Assembly: GCA_018372435.1 (NCBI GenBank)
Contig: JAHAJA010000022.1
Location: 1 to 64,000 of the forward strand
Direction: 5' to 3'
Length of the DNA stretch: 64,000 bases
Source of the DNA: Clostridiales bacterium
GTDB taxonomy: Bacteria; Bacillota; Clostridia; Lachnospirales; Lachnospiraceae
In this document: one piece after another, positions 1 to 6,744 of the stretch
Layout of the letters: the number at the start of each line of letters is the position of its first letter
How positions within the stretch are numbered: position 1 is the stretch's first letter
Program-made: the position numbers and the translations under genes
The notes under the pieces: model-generated
Database searches by the model: none
Seen by the model: the letters and a program-made list of their open reading frames with translations, nothing else
What the model was told of the DNA's origin: nothing

Positions 1-128
1 TAGAGCTAGGAATTACACGTTAGTGTAAGACCGTACTCCGAAGGAGTTATTAGTCAACGAGGGAAATTACGAAGTGATTTCTCGAGTCTGTTGATAGAAT
101 GAGATAAGTCAATGAAAGGGGAGAGGAT
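1..128 (+). other. Structured leader upstream of the ECF sigma gene
   Basis: Three consecutive hairpins can be drawn: TTACAC/GTGTAA (13-28), ACTCC-GAA-GGAGT (35-47), and a longer stem TCAACGAG.../...CTCG...GTTGA (54-94). They end about 30 bases before the sigma-factor start. I could not match them to a known riboswitch. The window begins here, so the element may extend to the left. Confidence 0.35.
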
Positions 129-659
129 ATGGTTGCAAGAAGTATGGAGACTCTTGATTTAGAGAGTCTCATGCGTACATACGGAAATGATGTTCTGAGA
201 ACCGCATATCTATATGTGAAAGATATACACTTGGCAGAGGATATCTTTCAAGAGGTTTTTCTCAAGGTAAACAACCGATACGATAGTTTCCGTGGGGAAT
301 GCTCGATTAAGACATGGCTTTTACAGATAACAATTAATACTTGTAAAGATTATTTGAAAAGTGCTTGGAATCAAAAGGTAGAAACTACAGATGAATTTAA
401 GTCACAGCAGGTAGTAGAAGAAGGCTATGAGAAAATCGAAAAAAAGGAAGATAACCAAGTGGTAAAGAATGCAGTAATGGGACTACCAGACAAGTACAAA
501 GAGGTTGTTCTATGCGTGTATTATCAGGATTTGAGTATTGAAGAGGCTGCAGATACACTGCAGATTGCCACGGGTACAGTTAAGAGTCGACTGAACCGGG
601 CTAGACAAAAGCTAAAGAGTTCATTAGAGAGGAGGGTGTCATATGAAGAAACAAGATGA
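129..659 (+). CDS. ECF-type RNA polymerase sigma factor
   Basis: This is a 176-residue sigma-70 family protein of ECF size. Region 2 covers about residues 15-80, with the typical DIFQEVFLKV segment and the promoter-melting FRGECSIKTWL stretch. Region 4 covers about 115-168, with a helix-turn-helix around LSIEEAADTLQIATGTVKSR. Regions 1.1 and 3 are absent. The ATG at 129 follows AAAGGGGAGAGG; an in-frame ATG lies at 144. The 3' end overlaps the next gene by 17 bases, so translation is probably coupled to the membrane protein downstream, the usual arrangement of an ECF sigma factor with its anti-sigma factor. It probably directs RNA polymerase to an envelope or stress regulon; the inducing signal cannot be read from the sequence. 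Confidence 0.93.
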   Translation: MVARSMETLDLESLMRTYGNDVLRTAYLYVKDIHLAEDIFQEVFLKVNNRYDSFRGECSIKTWLLQITINTCKDYLKSAWNQKVETTDEFKSQQVVEEGYEKIEKKEDNQVVKNAVMGLPDKYKEVVLCVYYQDLSIEEAADTLQIATGTVKSRLNRARQKLKSSLERRVSYEETR

Positions 660-1602
660 GAATAAGGAAGAGAATAATGTTGTGTTAAATAAATTATATG
701 ACATCGACAATCTAAAGAAGGATCTAGATGAAATACTTAATATAGAAGATATCACAGTATCAGAGTCATTAATTCAAGCAACCTTAAAAAGAGCAGAGAA
801 AGAACAAAGTAAACAACCAATACCAAGTAAAGAATCAATACAAAATAATGATCCGGTACAAAGTAAAGAACCGATGCAGAGTAAACAACCAACAAGAAGT
901 AAGAGAGGAGTTCCTTACCGTTATGGAATGATTGCTGCATGTGCTTGCATTCTACTTGTGGCAGGTATTCGTTTAATAACAAATCCAATTATAGATATGA
1001 AGAATTCCAAAAACGATATGGCATCTCAGGAGGAATCCGCTGCAGATACCTCGGCAGGTATGGAGGATATGGAATCTGCTGAAACTACAGATGCTAGTAA
1101 TGATGGTACTGTCAAGTCTGACGAAGATAGTATTGTAGGTGACACAGAAAACAATAGCACTGATTCCACAGTGAGTACAGAGGAAGGTAAAGTAGTACCG
1201 ATATTCTTTGATATAGCAGATGAAGAGGGAACTCCATACACAGTCGCAGTGGAAGAAATTGAAAAAATCATTGTTTATGATGAGAATGGGGAAGCTATTA
1301 ATAACGTGACGGATACATCGGATATTGAGAGCCTCTATAATACATTTGCAAAAATTGATAGCCAGGATCATGTAGAAGTAGTGCAAAATGAAAAACAAGA
1401 GGGACAATATGTGAGACAATATGCTATAATAGCTCAGGAAGATTCTGAATGGGCTGAACTTCATATATGGATAACAGATGTTGACAAAGAATCGTATATA
1501 GTAACGAGACAACTGGTAACATCAGCTGGAGAAACTATAACACACCGATTAACAGATGTTAGTACAGATATAATCCAGAAGGTTATTCAAACAGGGCCTT
1601 GA
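643..1602 (+). CDS. Membrane-anchored putative anti-sigma factor
   Basis: This 319-residue protein has one membrane span at about residues 94-112. The N-terminal part should be cytoplasmic and the C-terminal half (about 180-319) extracellular. Between the N-terminal helix and the membrane is a low-complexity linker (residues 56-87) built from repeats of the type SKQP/SKEP. A second Ser/Thr/Asp/Glu-rich linker follows the membrane span. The gene overlaps the ECF sigma gene, and this position and topology fit an anti-sigma factor that holds the sigma factor at the membrane. I do not see a clear zinc anti-sigma HxxxCxxC motif, so the functional call rests on context and topology. Confidence 0.6.
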   Translation: MKKQDENKEENNVVLNKLYDIDNLKKDLDEILNIEDITVSESLIQATLKRAEKEQSKQPIPSKESIQNNDPVQSKEPMQSKQPTRSKRGVPYRYGMIAACACILLVAGIRLITNPIIDMKNSKNDMASQEESAADTSAGMEDMESAETTDASNDGTVKSDEDSIVGDTENNSTDSTVSTEEGKVVPIFFDIADEEGTPYTVAVEEIEKIIVYDENGEAINNVTDTSDIESLYNTFAKIDSQDHVEVVQNEKQEGQYVRQYAIIAQEDSEWAELHIWITDVDKESYIVTRQLVTSAGETITHRLTDVSTDIIQKVIQTGP

Positions 1603-1675
1603 GGAATACAGAGTAAGTATTCGATAAAATAACATTAAAAAGTCCTACGACAGAAGACGTAAATTGGAGGTTACA

Positions 1676-2254
1676 ATGGCAAAGTTATACTATCGTTATG
1701 GAGCAATGGGAAGTTCAAAGACTGCCAATGCCTTGATGGTTGATTATAATTATTATGAGAGAGGTAAAAAAGCCTATCTTGTGAAACCTAAAATTGATAA
1801 TCGTGATGGTGAGAAAATAATAAAATCACGTATGGGATTGGAGAGAAGCTGTGACTTCTTAGAGCATCTAGTAATGATGACCGATGAAGAAATTAAGGAG
1901 TATGATTGTATCATCGTAGATGAAGCGCAATTTGCAACAAAAGAGCAGGTGGAATTCCTTGTTCATATTGTAGATGATCTTGGAATTCCTGTAATTTGTT
2001 ATGGATTGCGTGCAGATTTTCGTAACGAACCTTTCGAAGGGAGTCTTTGGTTAATGGCCTGGGCAGATCGTATTGAAGAGATTAAGACGGTTTGTTGGTG
2101 TGGAAAAGGTGCAACCTGTAATGCGAGAATTGGTGAAGATGGAAAGATTGTACGTTCTGGAGATCAAGTAGTACTTGGTGGGAATGACAAATACATTGCT
2201 TTATGTCGTAAGCATTACCGTGAAGGTAACTTGGGTCACGATGCACAAAGTTAA
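1676..2254 (+). CDS. tdk: Thymidine kinase (type II, TK1-like)
   Basis: It phosphorylates thymidine to dTMP with ATP in the pyrimidine salvage pathway. The 192-residue protein has the P-loop GAMGSSKT at residues 9-16, the Walker B/lasso segment IIVDEAQF at about 80-87, and a C-terminal zinc-binding region with CWCGKGATC and a final CRKHY. The start is the ATG at 1676, because GGAGG lies five bases before it; an in-frame TTG at 1664 would place the ribosome binding site inside the gene. Length and motif order match the family. It stands alone between the sigma operon and spoVT. Confidence 0.96.
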   Translation: MAKLYYRYGAMGSSKTANALMVDYNYYERGKKAYLVKPKIDNRDGEKIIKSRMGLERSCDFLEHLVMMTDEEIKEYDCIIVDEAQFATKEQVEFLVHIVDDLGIPVICYGLRADFRNEPFEGSLWLMAWADRIEEIKTVCWCGKGATCNARIGEDGKIVRSGDQVVLGGNDKYIALCRKHYREGNLGHDAQS

Positions 2255-2324
2255 GTATCTGGTTCAAAAAGAGCTGGATAGTTGAGGAGATAATAATTAA
2301 TTTAGGAAAATATTTAATAAAGTG

Positions 2325-2403
2325 TATAATTTCCTCCATTTAACAAATAATATCAATATCACTAGATTAATTGATAATGATATTACGTTAAATGGAGGAA
2401 ATT
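2325..2403 (+). promoter_or_regulatory. Long palindrome covering the spoVT ribosome binding site
   Basis: AATTTCCTCCATTTAAC (2328-2344) is perfectly complementary to GTTAAATGGAGGAAATT (2387-2403). The inner part adds a near-perfect stem (AATATCA...TGATATT). The right arm contains the GGAGG ribosome binding site of spoVT. A TATAAT at 2325-2330 overlaps the left arm and could be the -10 box. Possible roles are ribosome-site occlusion or an operator for an AbrB/SpoVT-type protein. Confidence 0.7.
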
Positions 2404-2406
2404 TTT

Positions 2407-2955
2407 ATGAAGGCAACTGGTATTGTAAGAAGAATAGATGATTTAGGAAGAGTTGTAGTCCCAAAAGAAATAAGACGTACTCTTAGAATTCGTGAAGGAG
2501 ATCCACTTGAGATATTTACAGATCGTGAAGGAGAGATTATACTTAAAAAGTATTCTCCAATTGGAGAACTTAGTCAATTCGCAAAACAATACGGCGACGC
2601 ATTATCACAAACAACAGGCCATGTTGTATTTATAACTGATCGCGATCAATTCGTATCTGTATCAGGAACGACCAAGAAAGAATTGGTTGGAAAACAAATT
2701 AGTAAAGAACTTGAAGATGCAGTTAATGAGAGAGAGAGTATATCAGCTGCTTCCACTGATAAATCCTTCATTAAGATTGGAAGCGATGAAGATAGTGAAT
2801 ATACATCCGAAGTTATTAGCCCTATCATCTGTGAGGGTGACGCAATAGGAGCTGTTATTATACTTACAAAAGATACAAAGACTAAATTAGGTGAAGTTGA
2901 GATTAAACTTGCAGCTACAGCGTCTAACTTCTTAGGAAGACAGATGGAGCAGTAA
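2407..2955 (+). CDS. spoVT: Stage V sporulation regulator SpoVT
   Basis: This is a transcription factor of the developing spore. The 182-residue protein has an N-terminal AbrB swapped-hairpin DNA-binding domain (residues 1-50, MKATGIVRRIDDLGRVVVPK) and a C-terminal GAF-like domain (about 55-180), the SpoVT architecture and length. The start is the ATG at 2407, nine bases after GGAGG; an upstream ATG at 2392 overlaps the ribosome binding site. In Bacillus subtilis the family acts late in the forespore and is autoregulated. The palindrome over the promoter and ribosome site fits autoregulation here, but that is inference. The position before mazG, rqcP, yabP, yabQ, divIC and spoIIE matches the conserved Firmicutes order. 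Confidence 0.95.
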   Translation: MKATGIVRRIDDLGRVVVPKEIRRTLRIREGDPLEIFTDREGEIILKKYSPIGELSQFAKQYGDALSQTTGHVVFITDRDQFVSVSGTTKKELVGKQISKELEDAVNERESISAASTDKSFIKIGSDEDSEYTSEVISPIICEGDAIGAVIILTKDTKTKLGEVEIKLAATASNFLGRQMEQ

Positions 2956-2973
2956 GAGTTTATGGGATTGGAC

Positions 2974-3247
2974 GCTGCACGTATTAAACTATGATTGCAT
3001 TTTAGTTCGTTTGCAAAATTGTGTTGTTTATGTATGTTATTGAAACCAAATGCATTCACACACCAGCAAAATGAACAACTTCCTTACGCAGTATGCCATT
3101 TAGCGAACATGGAATGTTCGCATATGTCATACAGCGCAAAAAACTTGTTTTTTTGATGTTGCATTTGATTTCAATAACATACTTTAGACGTCAAATAGGT
3201 ATTTTGCAAACAAACAAAAATGCGGTTTATTTACAATGGCGTGCAGC
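2974..3247. repeat. Fold-back (MITE-like) inverted repeat, about 270 bp
   Basis: Arms pair from both ends: GCTGCACG (2974-2981) with CGTGCAGC (3240-3247), CGTTTGCAAAAT (3008-3019) with ATTTTGCAAAC (3201-3211), and TATGTTATTGAAA (3033-3045) with TTTCAATAACATA (3169-3181). The tip is a smaller hairpin, CGAACATggaATGTTCG (3104-3120). It fills most of the spoVT-mazG gap (2956-3470), where I see no convincing gene. Confidence 0.7.
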
Positions 3248-3470
3248 TGCATATCCTGATAAACTTATTAATTTATATTGTATTTTAATAACGTAGTGTT
3301 AATTTAATATGTAGCAAGATTATAGTTTGTTATTTTACGAAAACATTTAAAACGAGTGTTTTTTGGCGACAAACAGACAATTAATTTCTATAAATGAAGA
3401 ATAAATAAAGAGTTTCTACAGAAATGTAAATCATAATAAATGTGGTTGATAAAACGAGGAGGAATACAAG

Positions 3471-4316
3471 ATGAAGAGTTTGGAGCAAGATGTGAATGTA
3501 GAGCCTTCAAATAGGGTTGAAGTCGACTGTAATAAGGATATATACACCTTTGAAGAATTCGTTGATATAATCCGTGAATTACGAAGCGAACATGGGTGTC
3601 CTTGGGATAGAGAACAGACTCATGAAAGTCTAAGAGAATGTATGTTAGAAGAATGTTATGAAGCCATTGATGCAATTAACAAGAATGATTTAGAAAACTT
3701 AAAAGAAGAGCTGGGAGATGTGTTATTACAAGTAGCGTTACATACTGTCATAGCAGAGGAAACGAATGAGTTTACCATGGACCAAGTGACAACGGATATA
3801 AGTAAGAAAATGATTCATCGACATCCTCATGTCTTTTCAGATATTAATGCAGAAAGTCCAAGTGAAGTTCTTAGAAATTGGGAAGCTATTAAAGAGAAAG
3901 AAAAGAAAGAAGAGACAGTTTCAGACGGTATGTTACGAGTTGCAGAGGCATTACCTGCCTTAATAAGAGCAACCAAAATTCAGAAAAAAGCTGCTAAAGT
4001 TGGAGTCGAAGGAGAGGATACAAGGACCGTTATTAATTTACTAAAAACTTCAATAAATGAGATAGAAAAGCAAAGCGCAATAGGTAATAGTTCTCATATT
4101 GAAGAGGAAATAGGGAAGACGCTCTTTTTGATTACGGATTTATCGAGAAAATTAGGAGTAAATGCTGAAAATTCCTTGACAAATGCTACAGATAAGTTTA
4201 TAAATAGATTTATAGGTGTTGAACGGCTCGCTGAAGGAGAAGGCAAGCATCTTAAGGACATGTCCATAGATGAGCAGACTGCTCTATGGGGACGAGTTAT
4301 AAAAAATATTTTTTAA
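3471..4316 (+). CDS. mazG: MazG-family nucleoside triphosphate pyrophosphohydrolase
   Basis: It hydrolyses (d)NTPs to monophosphates and pyrophosphate, cleansing damaged nucleotides. The 281-residue protein has the MazG all-alpha domain at about residues 24-125. That domain carries the metal-binding EECYEAIDAI and EELGDVLLQVALH segments and the DREQTHESLRE helix; a second, weaker MazG-like half follows. The ATG at 3471 follows GAGGAGG. In Bacillus the equivalent gene (yabN) carries an extra N-terminal methylase-like domain that is missing here. It lies between spoVT and hup and probably heads the block that continues to divIC. Confidence 0.93.
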   Translation: MKSLEQDVNVEPSNRVEVDCNKDIYTFEEFVDIIRELRSEHGCPWDREQTHESLRECMLEECYEAIDAINKNDLENLKEELGDVLLQVALHTVIAEETNEFTMDQVTTDISKKMIHRHPHVFSDINAESPSEVLRNWEAIKEKEKKEETVSDGMLRVAEALPALIRATKIQKKAAKVGVEGEDTRTVINLLKTSINEIEKQSAIGNSSHIEEEIGKTLFLITDLSRKLGVNAENSLTNATDKFINRFIGVERLAEGEGKHLKDMSIDEQTALWGRVIKNIF

Positions 4317-4347
4317 GTAATTTATTATTCAGAGGAGGAGTTTATCC

Positions 4348-4623
4348 ATGAACAAAACAGAATTAGTTGCAGCAATTGCAGAAAAAACAGAATTATCAAA
4401 GAAAGATTCCGAAAAAGCATTAAAAGCATTTATTGATGTAGTAACAGAAGAATTAGCTAAGGGTGAAAAAATCCAATTAGTAGGATTTGGAACTTTCGAA
4501 GTTTCTGAAAGAGCAGCTAGAGAAGGAAGAAATCCACAAACTGGAGAAACTATGAAGATCGAAGCATCTAAATCTCCTAAATTCAAAGCTGGTAAAGCAT
4601 TAAAAGATGTTATCAACGCTTAA
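4348..4623 (+). CDS. hup: HU-family histone-like DNA-binding protein
   Basis: The 91-residue nucleoid protein has the full HU pattern: an N-terminal helical part (MNKTELVAAIAEKTELSKKD), the strand segment IQLVGFGTFEVSERAAREGRNP with the beta-arm signature, and the C-terminal helix. It binds and bends DNA as a dimer. GAGGAGGAG precedes the ATG at 4348. A strong terminator follows. Codon choice is more biased than in its neighbours, as expected for an abundant protein. Confidence 0.97.
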   Translation: MNKTELVAAIAEKTELSKKDSEKALKAFIDVVTEELAKGEKIQLVGFGTFEVSERAAREGRNPQTGETMKIEASKSPKFKAGKALKDVINA

Positions 4624-4646
4624 TTGAGTGTAAATGATTAATAGTT

Positions 4647-4675
4647 AAGTTGCTCCATGTGGAGCAACTTTTTTT
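4647..4675 (+). terminator. Rho-independent terminator after hup
   Basis: A perfect 10-bp stem AAGTTGCTCC/GGAGCAACTT with an ATGT loop is followed by TTTTT. Confidence 0.93.
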
Positions 4676-4686
4676 AAACATATTTT

Positions 4687-4731
4687 GTAACTGTTCAGAG
4701 CTAAGCAGAATAATTGGCTCTGAACAGTTAC
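4687..4731. repeat. Short inverted-repeat element, AACTGTTCA family (deleted copy)
   Basis: GTAACTGTTCAGAGC (4687-4701) is inverted at 4717-4731. Both the arms and the adjoining TAAGCAGAATAA are the same as in the 25160-25301 copy, so this looks like an internally deleted derivative. TATTTT occurs on both sides (4681-4686 and 4734-4739) and may be a target duplication. Confidence 0.7.
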
Positions 4732-4758
4732 CTTATTTTTAGGGAGGTTGTTGAGAAT

Positions 4759-4998
4759 ATGAGATTAGATAAATTTCTTAAAGTATCACGTATCATTAAA
4801 AGAAGAACAGTAGCGAATGAAGCATGTGATGCAGGAAGAGTAATGATTAATGGCAAGGTTGCCAAGGCATCCGCTAATGTAAAAGAAGGCGATATATTAG
4901 AAATCGCATTCGGTAATAAGGAAGTAAAAGTAGAGATACTTGATGTACAAGAAACCGTACGTAAAGATGACGCAAAAGAATTGTTTCGATATCTGTAG
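4759..4998 (+). CDS. rqcP: S4-domain RNA-binding protein RqcP (YabO/Hsp15 family)
   Basis: The 79-residue protein is essentially one S4 domain: MRLDKFLKVSRIIKRRTVANEAC, then the GRVMINGKVAKAS turn and a basic tail. In Bacillus, RqcP works with RqcH on stalled 50S subunits in ribosome quality control (alanine tailing). The ATG at 4759 follows GGGAGG at normal spacing. An earlier in-frame start at 4714 would translate through the inverted-repeat element and is unlikely. Its place before yabP, yabQ and divIC matches Bacillus. Confidence 0.93.
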   Translation: MRLDKFLKVSRIIKRRTVANEACDAGRVMINGKVAKASANVKEGDILEIAFGNKEVKVEILDVQETVRKDDAKELFRYL

Positions 4999-5021
4999 AA
5001 GCTATGTGCATGAATTTAAGG

Positions 5022-5061
5022 ACCTCCTAATATACTTATGATAGATGTATATTTAGGAGGT
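5022..5061 (+). promoter_or_regulatory. Hairpin burying the yabP ribosome binding site
   Basis: ACCTCCTAATATAC (5022-5035) pairs with GTATATTTAGGAGGT (5047-5061) with one bulged base and an 11-base loop. The right arm holds AGGAGG, the yabP ribosome binding site. No T-run follows, so it is not a terminator. It resembles the spoVT arrangement. Confidence 0.7.
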
Positions 5062-5067
5062 TGTTTT

Positions 5068-5352
5068 ATGGAGGAGAAGCAATTACCAAAGGCTAATCAT
5101 AAGGTGACATTAACAAGTCGTAAGAGCGCTATAATTACAGGCGTGAATGATGTTTTATCATTTGATGCGAATGAAGTGTTATTAGAGACAGAACAAGGGA
5201 TTTTAATGATTCGCGGTGATGAATTACATGTTAATAGGCTTACGTTAGAAAAAGGAGAAGTGGATATTGATGGAAGAGTCGACAGCTTAACGTACTCAGA
5301 TGGAGGGTATTCTAAAGGTAGTGAATCATTCTTTGGAAGGCTATTCAAGTAG
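5068..5352 (+). CDS. yabP: Sporulation protein YabP
   Basis: The 94-residue protein belongs to the YabP family (HKVTLTSRKSAIITGVNDVLSF...), small proteins needed for spore cortex formation. The ATG at 5068 follows AGGAGG; the earlier in-frame ATG at 5038 lies in the hairpin loop and lacks a ribosome site. yabQ follows 17 bases later. In Bacillus the gene is expressed in the mother cell; nothing in the sequence here fixes the sigma factor. Confidence 0.93.
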   Translation: MEEKQLPKANHKVTLTSRKSAIITGVNDVLSFDANEVLLETEQGILMIRGDELHVNRLTLEKGEVDIDGRVDSLTYSDGGYSKGSESFFGRLFK

Positions 5353-5369
5353 GAGGTTAGGAGGGCGAT

Positions 5370-5891
5370 ATGACAGAGATCATTAATTTGGAGGTCCAAT
5401 TCTTTTTGACATCAATTCTGTATGGAATTCTTTTGTTGGTTGTTTATGATTGTATTCGTATTTTTCGAAGAATTGTTCCGCATAAAGCATTCTTTGTCGC
5501 ACTTCAAGATATTCTCTTTTGGCTTGTGGCGAGCATTGTTATATTCACTATGATTTATGAACGTAATAATGGAACAATTCGTGGCTTTGCAATACTTGGG
5601 ATGTTACTTGGGATGATTATATACAATCAGATGCTTAGTAAGTTTGTCGTTAAGGGGATTACACTAATTATTAAGACGATTATTAAAGGAATCAAGAAAG
5701 GATTATCCATATTACTTAAACCGTTTGCATTCCTGGCTAAGAAATTAGGGAAGGTTTTTGGATTTGCAACGAGTAAAGTTAGCAAGGCGAATTCTAAGGT
5801 TGGGAGTAAAATCAAAAAAGTTGGAAAGAGTTCTGTAAAACAATTGAAAAATGCTGCTAAAACAGTTAAAATATCAGTAACGAAAAAATGA
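5370..5891 (+). CDS. yabQ: Spore cortex biosynthesis membrane protein YabQ
   Basis: The 173-residue protein has an N-terminal half with three to four predicted membrane spans (about residues 5-95, for example FFLTSILYGILLLVVYDCI and LFWLVASIVIFTMIY) and a very lysine-rich C-terminal tail. This fits the YabQ family, required for cortex assembly at the outer forespore membrane. GGAGGTTAGGAGGG precedes the ATG. It follows yabP closely and precedes divIC, as in Bacillus. Confidence 0.9.
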   Translation: MTEIINLEVQFFLTSILYGILLLVVYDCIRIFRRIVPHKAFFVALQDILFWLVASIVIFTMIYERNNGTIRGFAILGMLLGMIIYNQMLSKFVVKGITLIIKTIIKGIKKGLSILLKPFAFLAKKLGKVFGFATSKVSKANSKVGSKIKKVGKSSVKQLKNAAKTVKISVTKK

Positions 5892-5936
5892 TACATGGAC
5901 GTACAATAAATGAGTTATGAAAGAAAGGTGAATCGT

Positions 5937-6230
5937 ATGATTATTGGGCGAAAGACGAAAAAAAGGACAGGTTTATTCACAACTATTTGCTTAGTCCTTA
6001 TGATCTGTGGTATTATCTTTTATCAAAAAGAAAGTTTGGATAAGAAGAGAATGACCTATCAAGAAAAAGACAAGGTGTTACAGCAACAGATAGACGCAGA
6101 AACAGAACGTGCAGAAGAGATTGAGGAAAGACGAGCTTACGTCCAAACTAAAAAATACATAGAAGAGGTCGCTAGAGAAAAGTTAGGACTTGTTTATGAA
6201 GATGAGATTATTTTGGATCCTGGGAAGTAA
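5937..6230 (+). CDS. divIC: Septum formation initiator, DivIC/FtsB family
   Basis: The 97-residue bitopic protein has a short basic cytoplasmic N-terminus, one membrane span (about residues 13-29, TTICLVLMICGIIFY), and an extracellular coiled coil (residues 33-75, rich in Glu/Gln/Arg) ending in the family motif VAREKLGLVYEDEIIL. It acts with FtsL and DivIB in the divisome. I prefer the ATG at 5937 because AAAGGTG stands six bases upstream; the ATG at 5910 has no ribosome site. Confidence 0.88.
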   Translation: MIIGRKTKKRTGLFTTICLVLMICGIIFYQKESLDKKRMTYQEKDKVLQQQIDAETERAEEIEERRAYVQTKKYIEEVAREKLGLVYEDEIILDPGK

Positions 6231-6322
6231 GTGACAGGAATAGTATTTTGATAAAGTGAGATACTAACATTAGCTATAATATTCTGAATTGAACAAATAA
6301 ATAAAAAAATTCAAAAAAGTAG

Positions 6323-6351
6323 TTGACATTTATTATTTCTTTCAGTATAAT
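6323..6351 (+). promoter_or_regulatory. Sigma-A promoter of tRNA-Met
   Basis: A consensus TTGACA (6323-6328) and TATAAT (6346-6351) are separated by 17 bases, about 15 bases before the tRNA. Confidence 0.92.
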
Positions 6352-6366
6352 AAATCTTGTCAGTGC

Positions 6367-6440
6367 GGCGGAGTAGCTCAGTTGGCTAGAGCATGCGGTT
6401 CATACCCGCAGTGTCGGCGGTTCAAATCCGTTCTCCGCTA
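6367..6440 (+). tRNA. tRNA-Met (CAT)
   Basis: The 74-base cloverleaf has acceptor GGCGGAG/CTCCGCT, anticodon stem TGCGG/CCGCA around TTCATAC (anticodon CAT), and T arm GGCGG-TTCAAAT-CCGTT with discriminator A. The G1-T72 wobble and the lack of a mismatched first pair of initiator type suggest elongator Met, but a tRNA-Ile2 (lysidine-modified CAT) cannot be excluded by eye. CCA is not encoded. Confidence 0.93.
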
Positions 6441-6446
6441 TCTTAT

Positions 6447-6490
6447 AAGAGCTTTAGATGATTCGTTAAGAATAATCTAAAGCTCTTTTT
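6447..6490 (+). terminator. Terminator after tRNA-Met
   Basis: A 13-bp stem AAGAGCTTTAGAT/ATCTAAAGCTCTT is followed by a T-run. Confidence 0.9.
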
Positions 6491-6670
6491 GGTTGCAACC
6501 AACATTCCTTGTGTAGTACGAGCTTTTCACTTTGCATTACGAAGGGAATAGTAAAACCGCAACAGCAGGCAGTTCTTAATATCCTAATTAGTGTGAGGTC
6601 CCTACATTCGAGCGAAATGCCGAGCGAGAGATTATATTGTCATAAACTTTTATGTAACTCGCCCGTTAAT

Positions 6671-6703
6671 TTGACAAACATTTTATACAATTACTTCTAT
6701 AAT
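6671..6703 (+). promoter_or_regulatory. spoIIE promoter with 21-bp spacer (probably Spo0A-dependent)
   Basis: TTGACA (6671-6676) and TATAAT (6698-6703) are separated by 21 bases, too far for ordinary sigma-A use. In Bacillus subtilis spoIIE and spoIIG have this same long spacing and need Spo0A. The -35 region reads TTTGACA, one base from a reversed 0A box (TTCGACA). The rest of 6500-6744 holds no gene. Confidence 0.65.
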
Positions 6704-6744
6704 TTCGGATTGACAGCCAAATTAACGAAAAGGAAGTGTAATGT

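Noticed and set aside
1..100. Lysine riboswitch considered because of the CTCCGAAGGAG hairpin
   Set aside because: The flanking consensus segments of the L box are missing and the downstream gene is a sigma factor.
3093..3296. 67-codon ORF between spoVT and mazG
   Set aside because: It lies mostly inside the fold-back element, lacks a ribosome site, and has no protein-like pattern.
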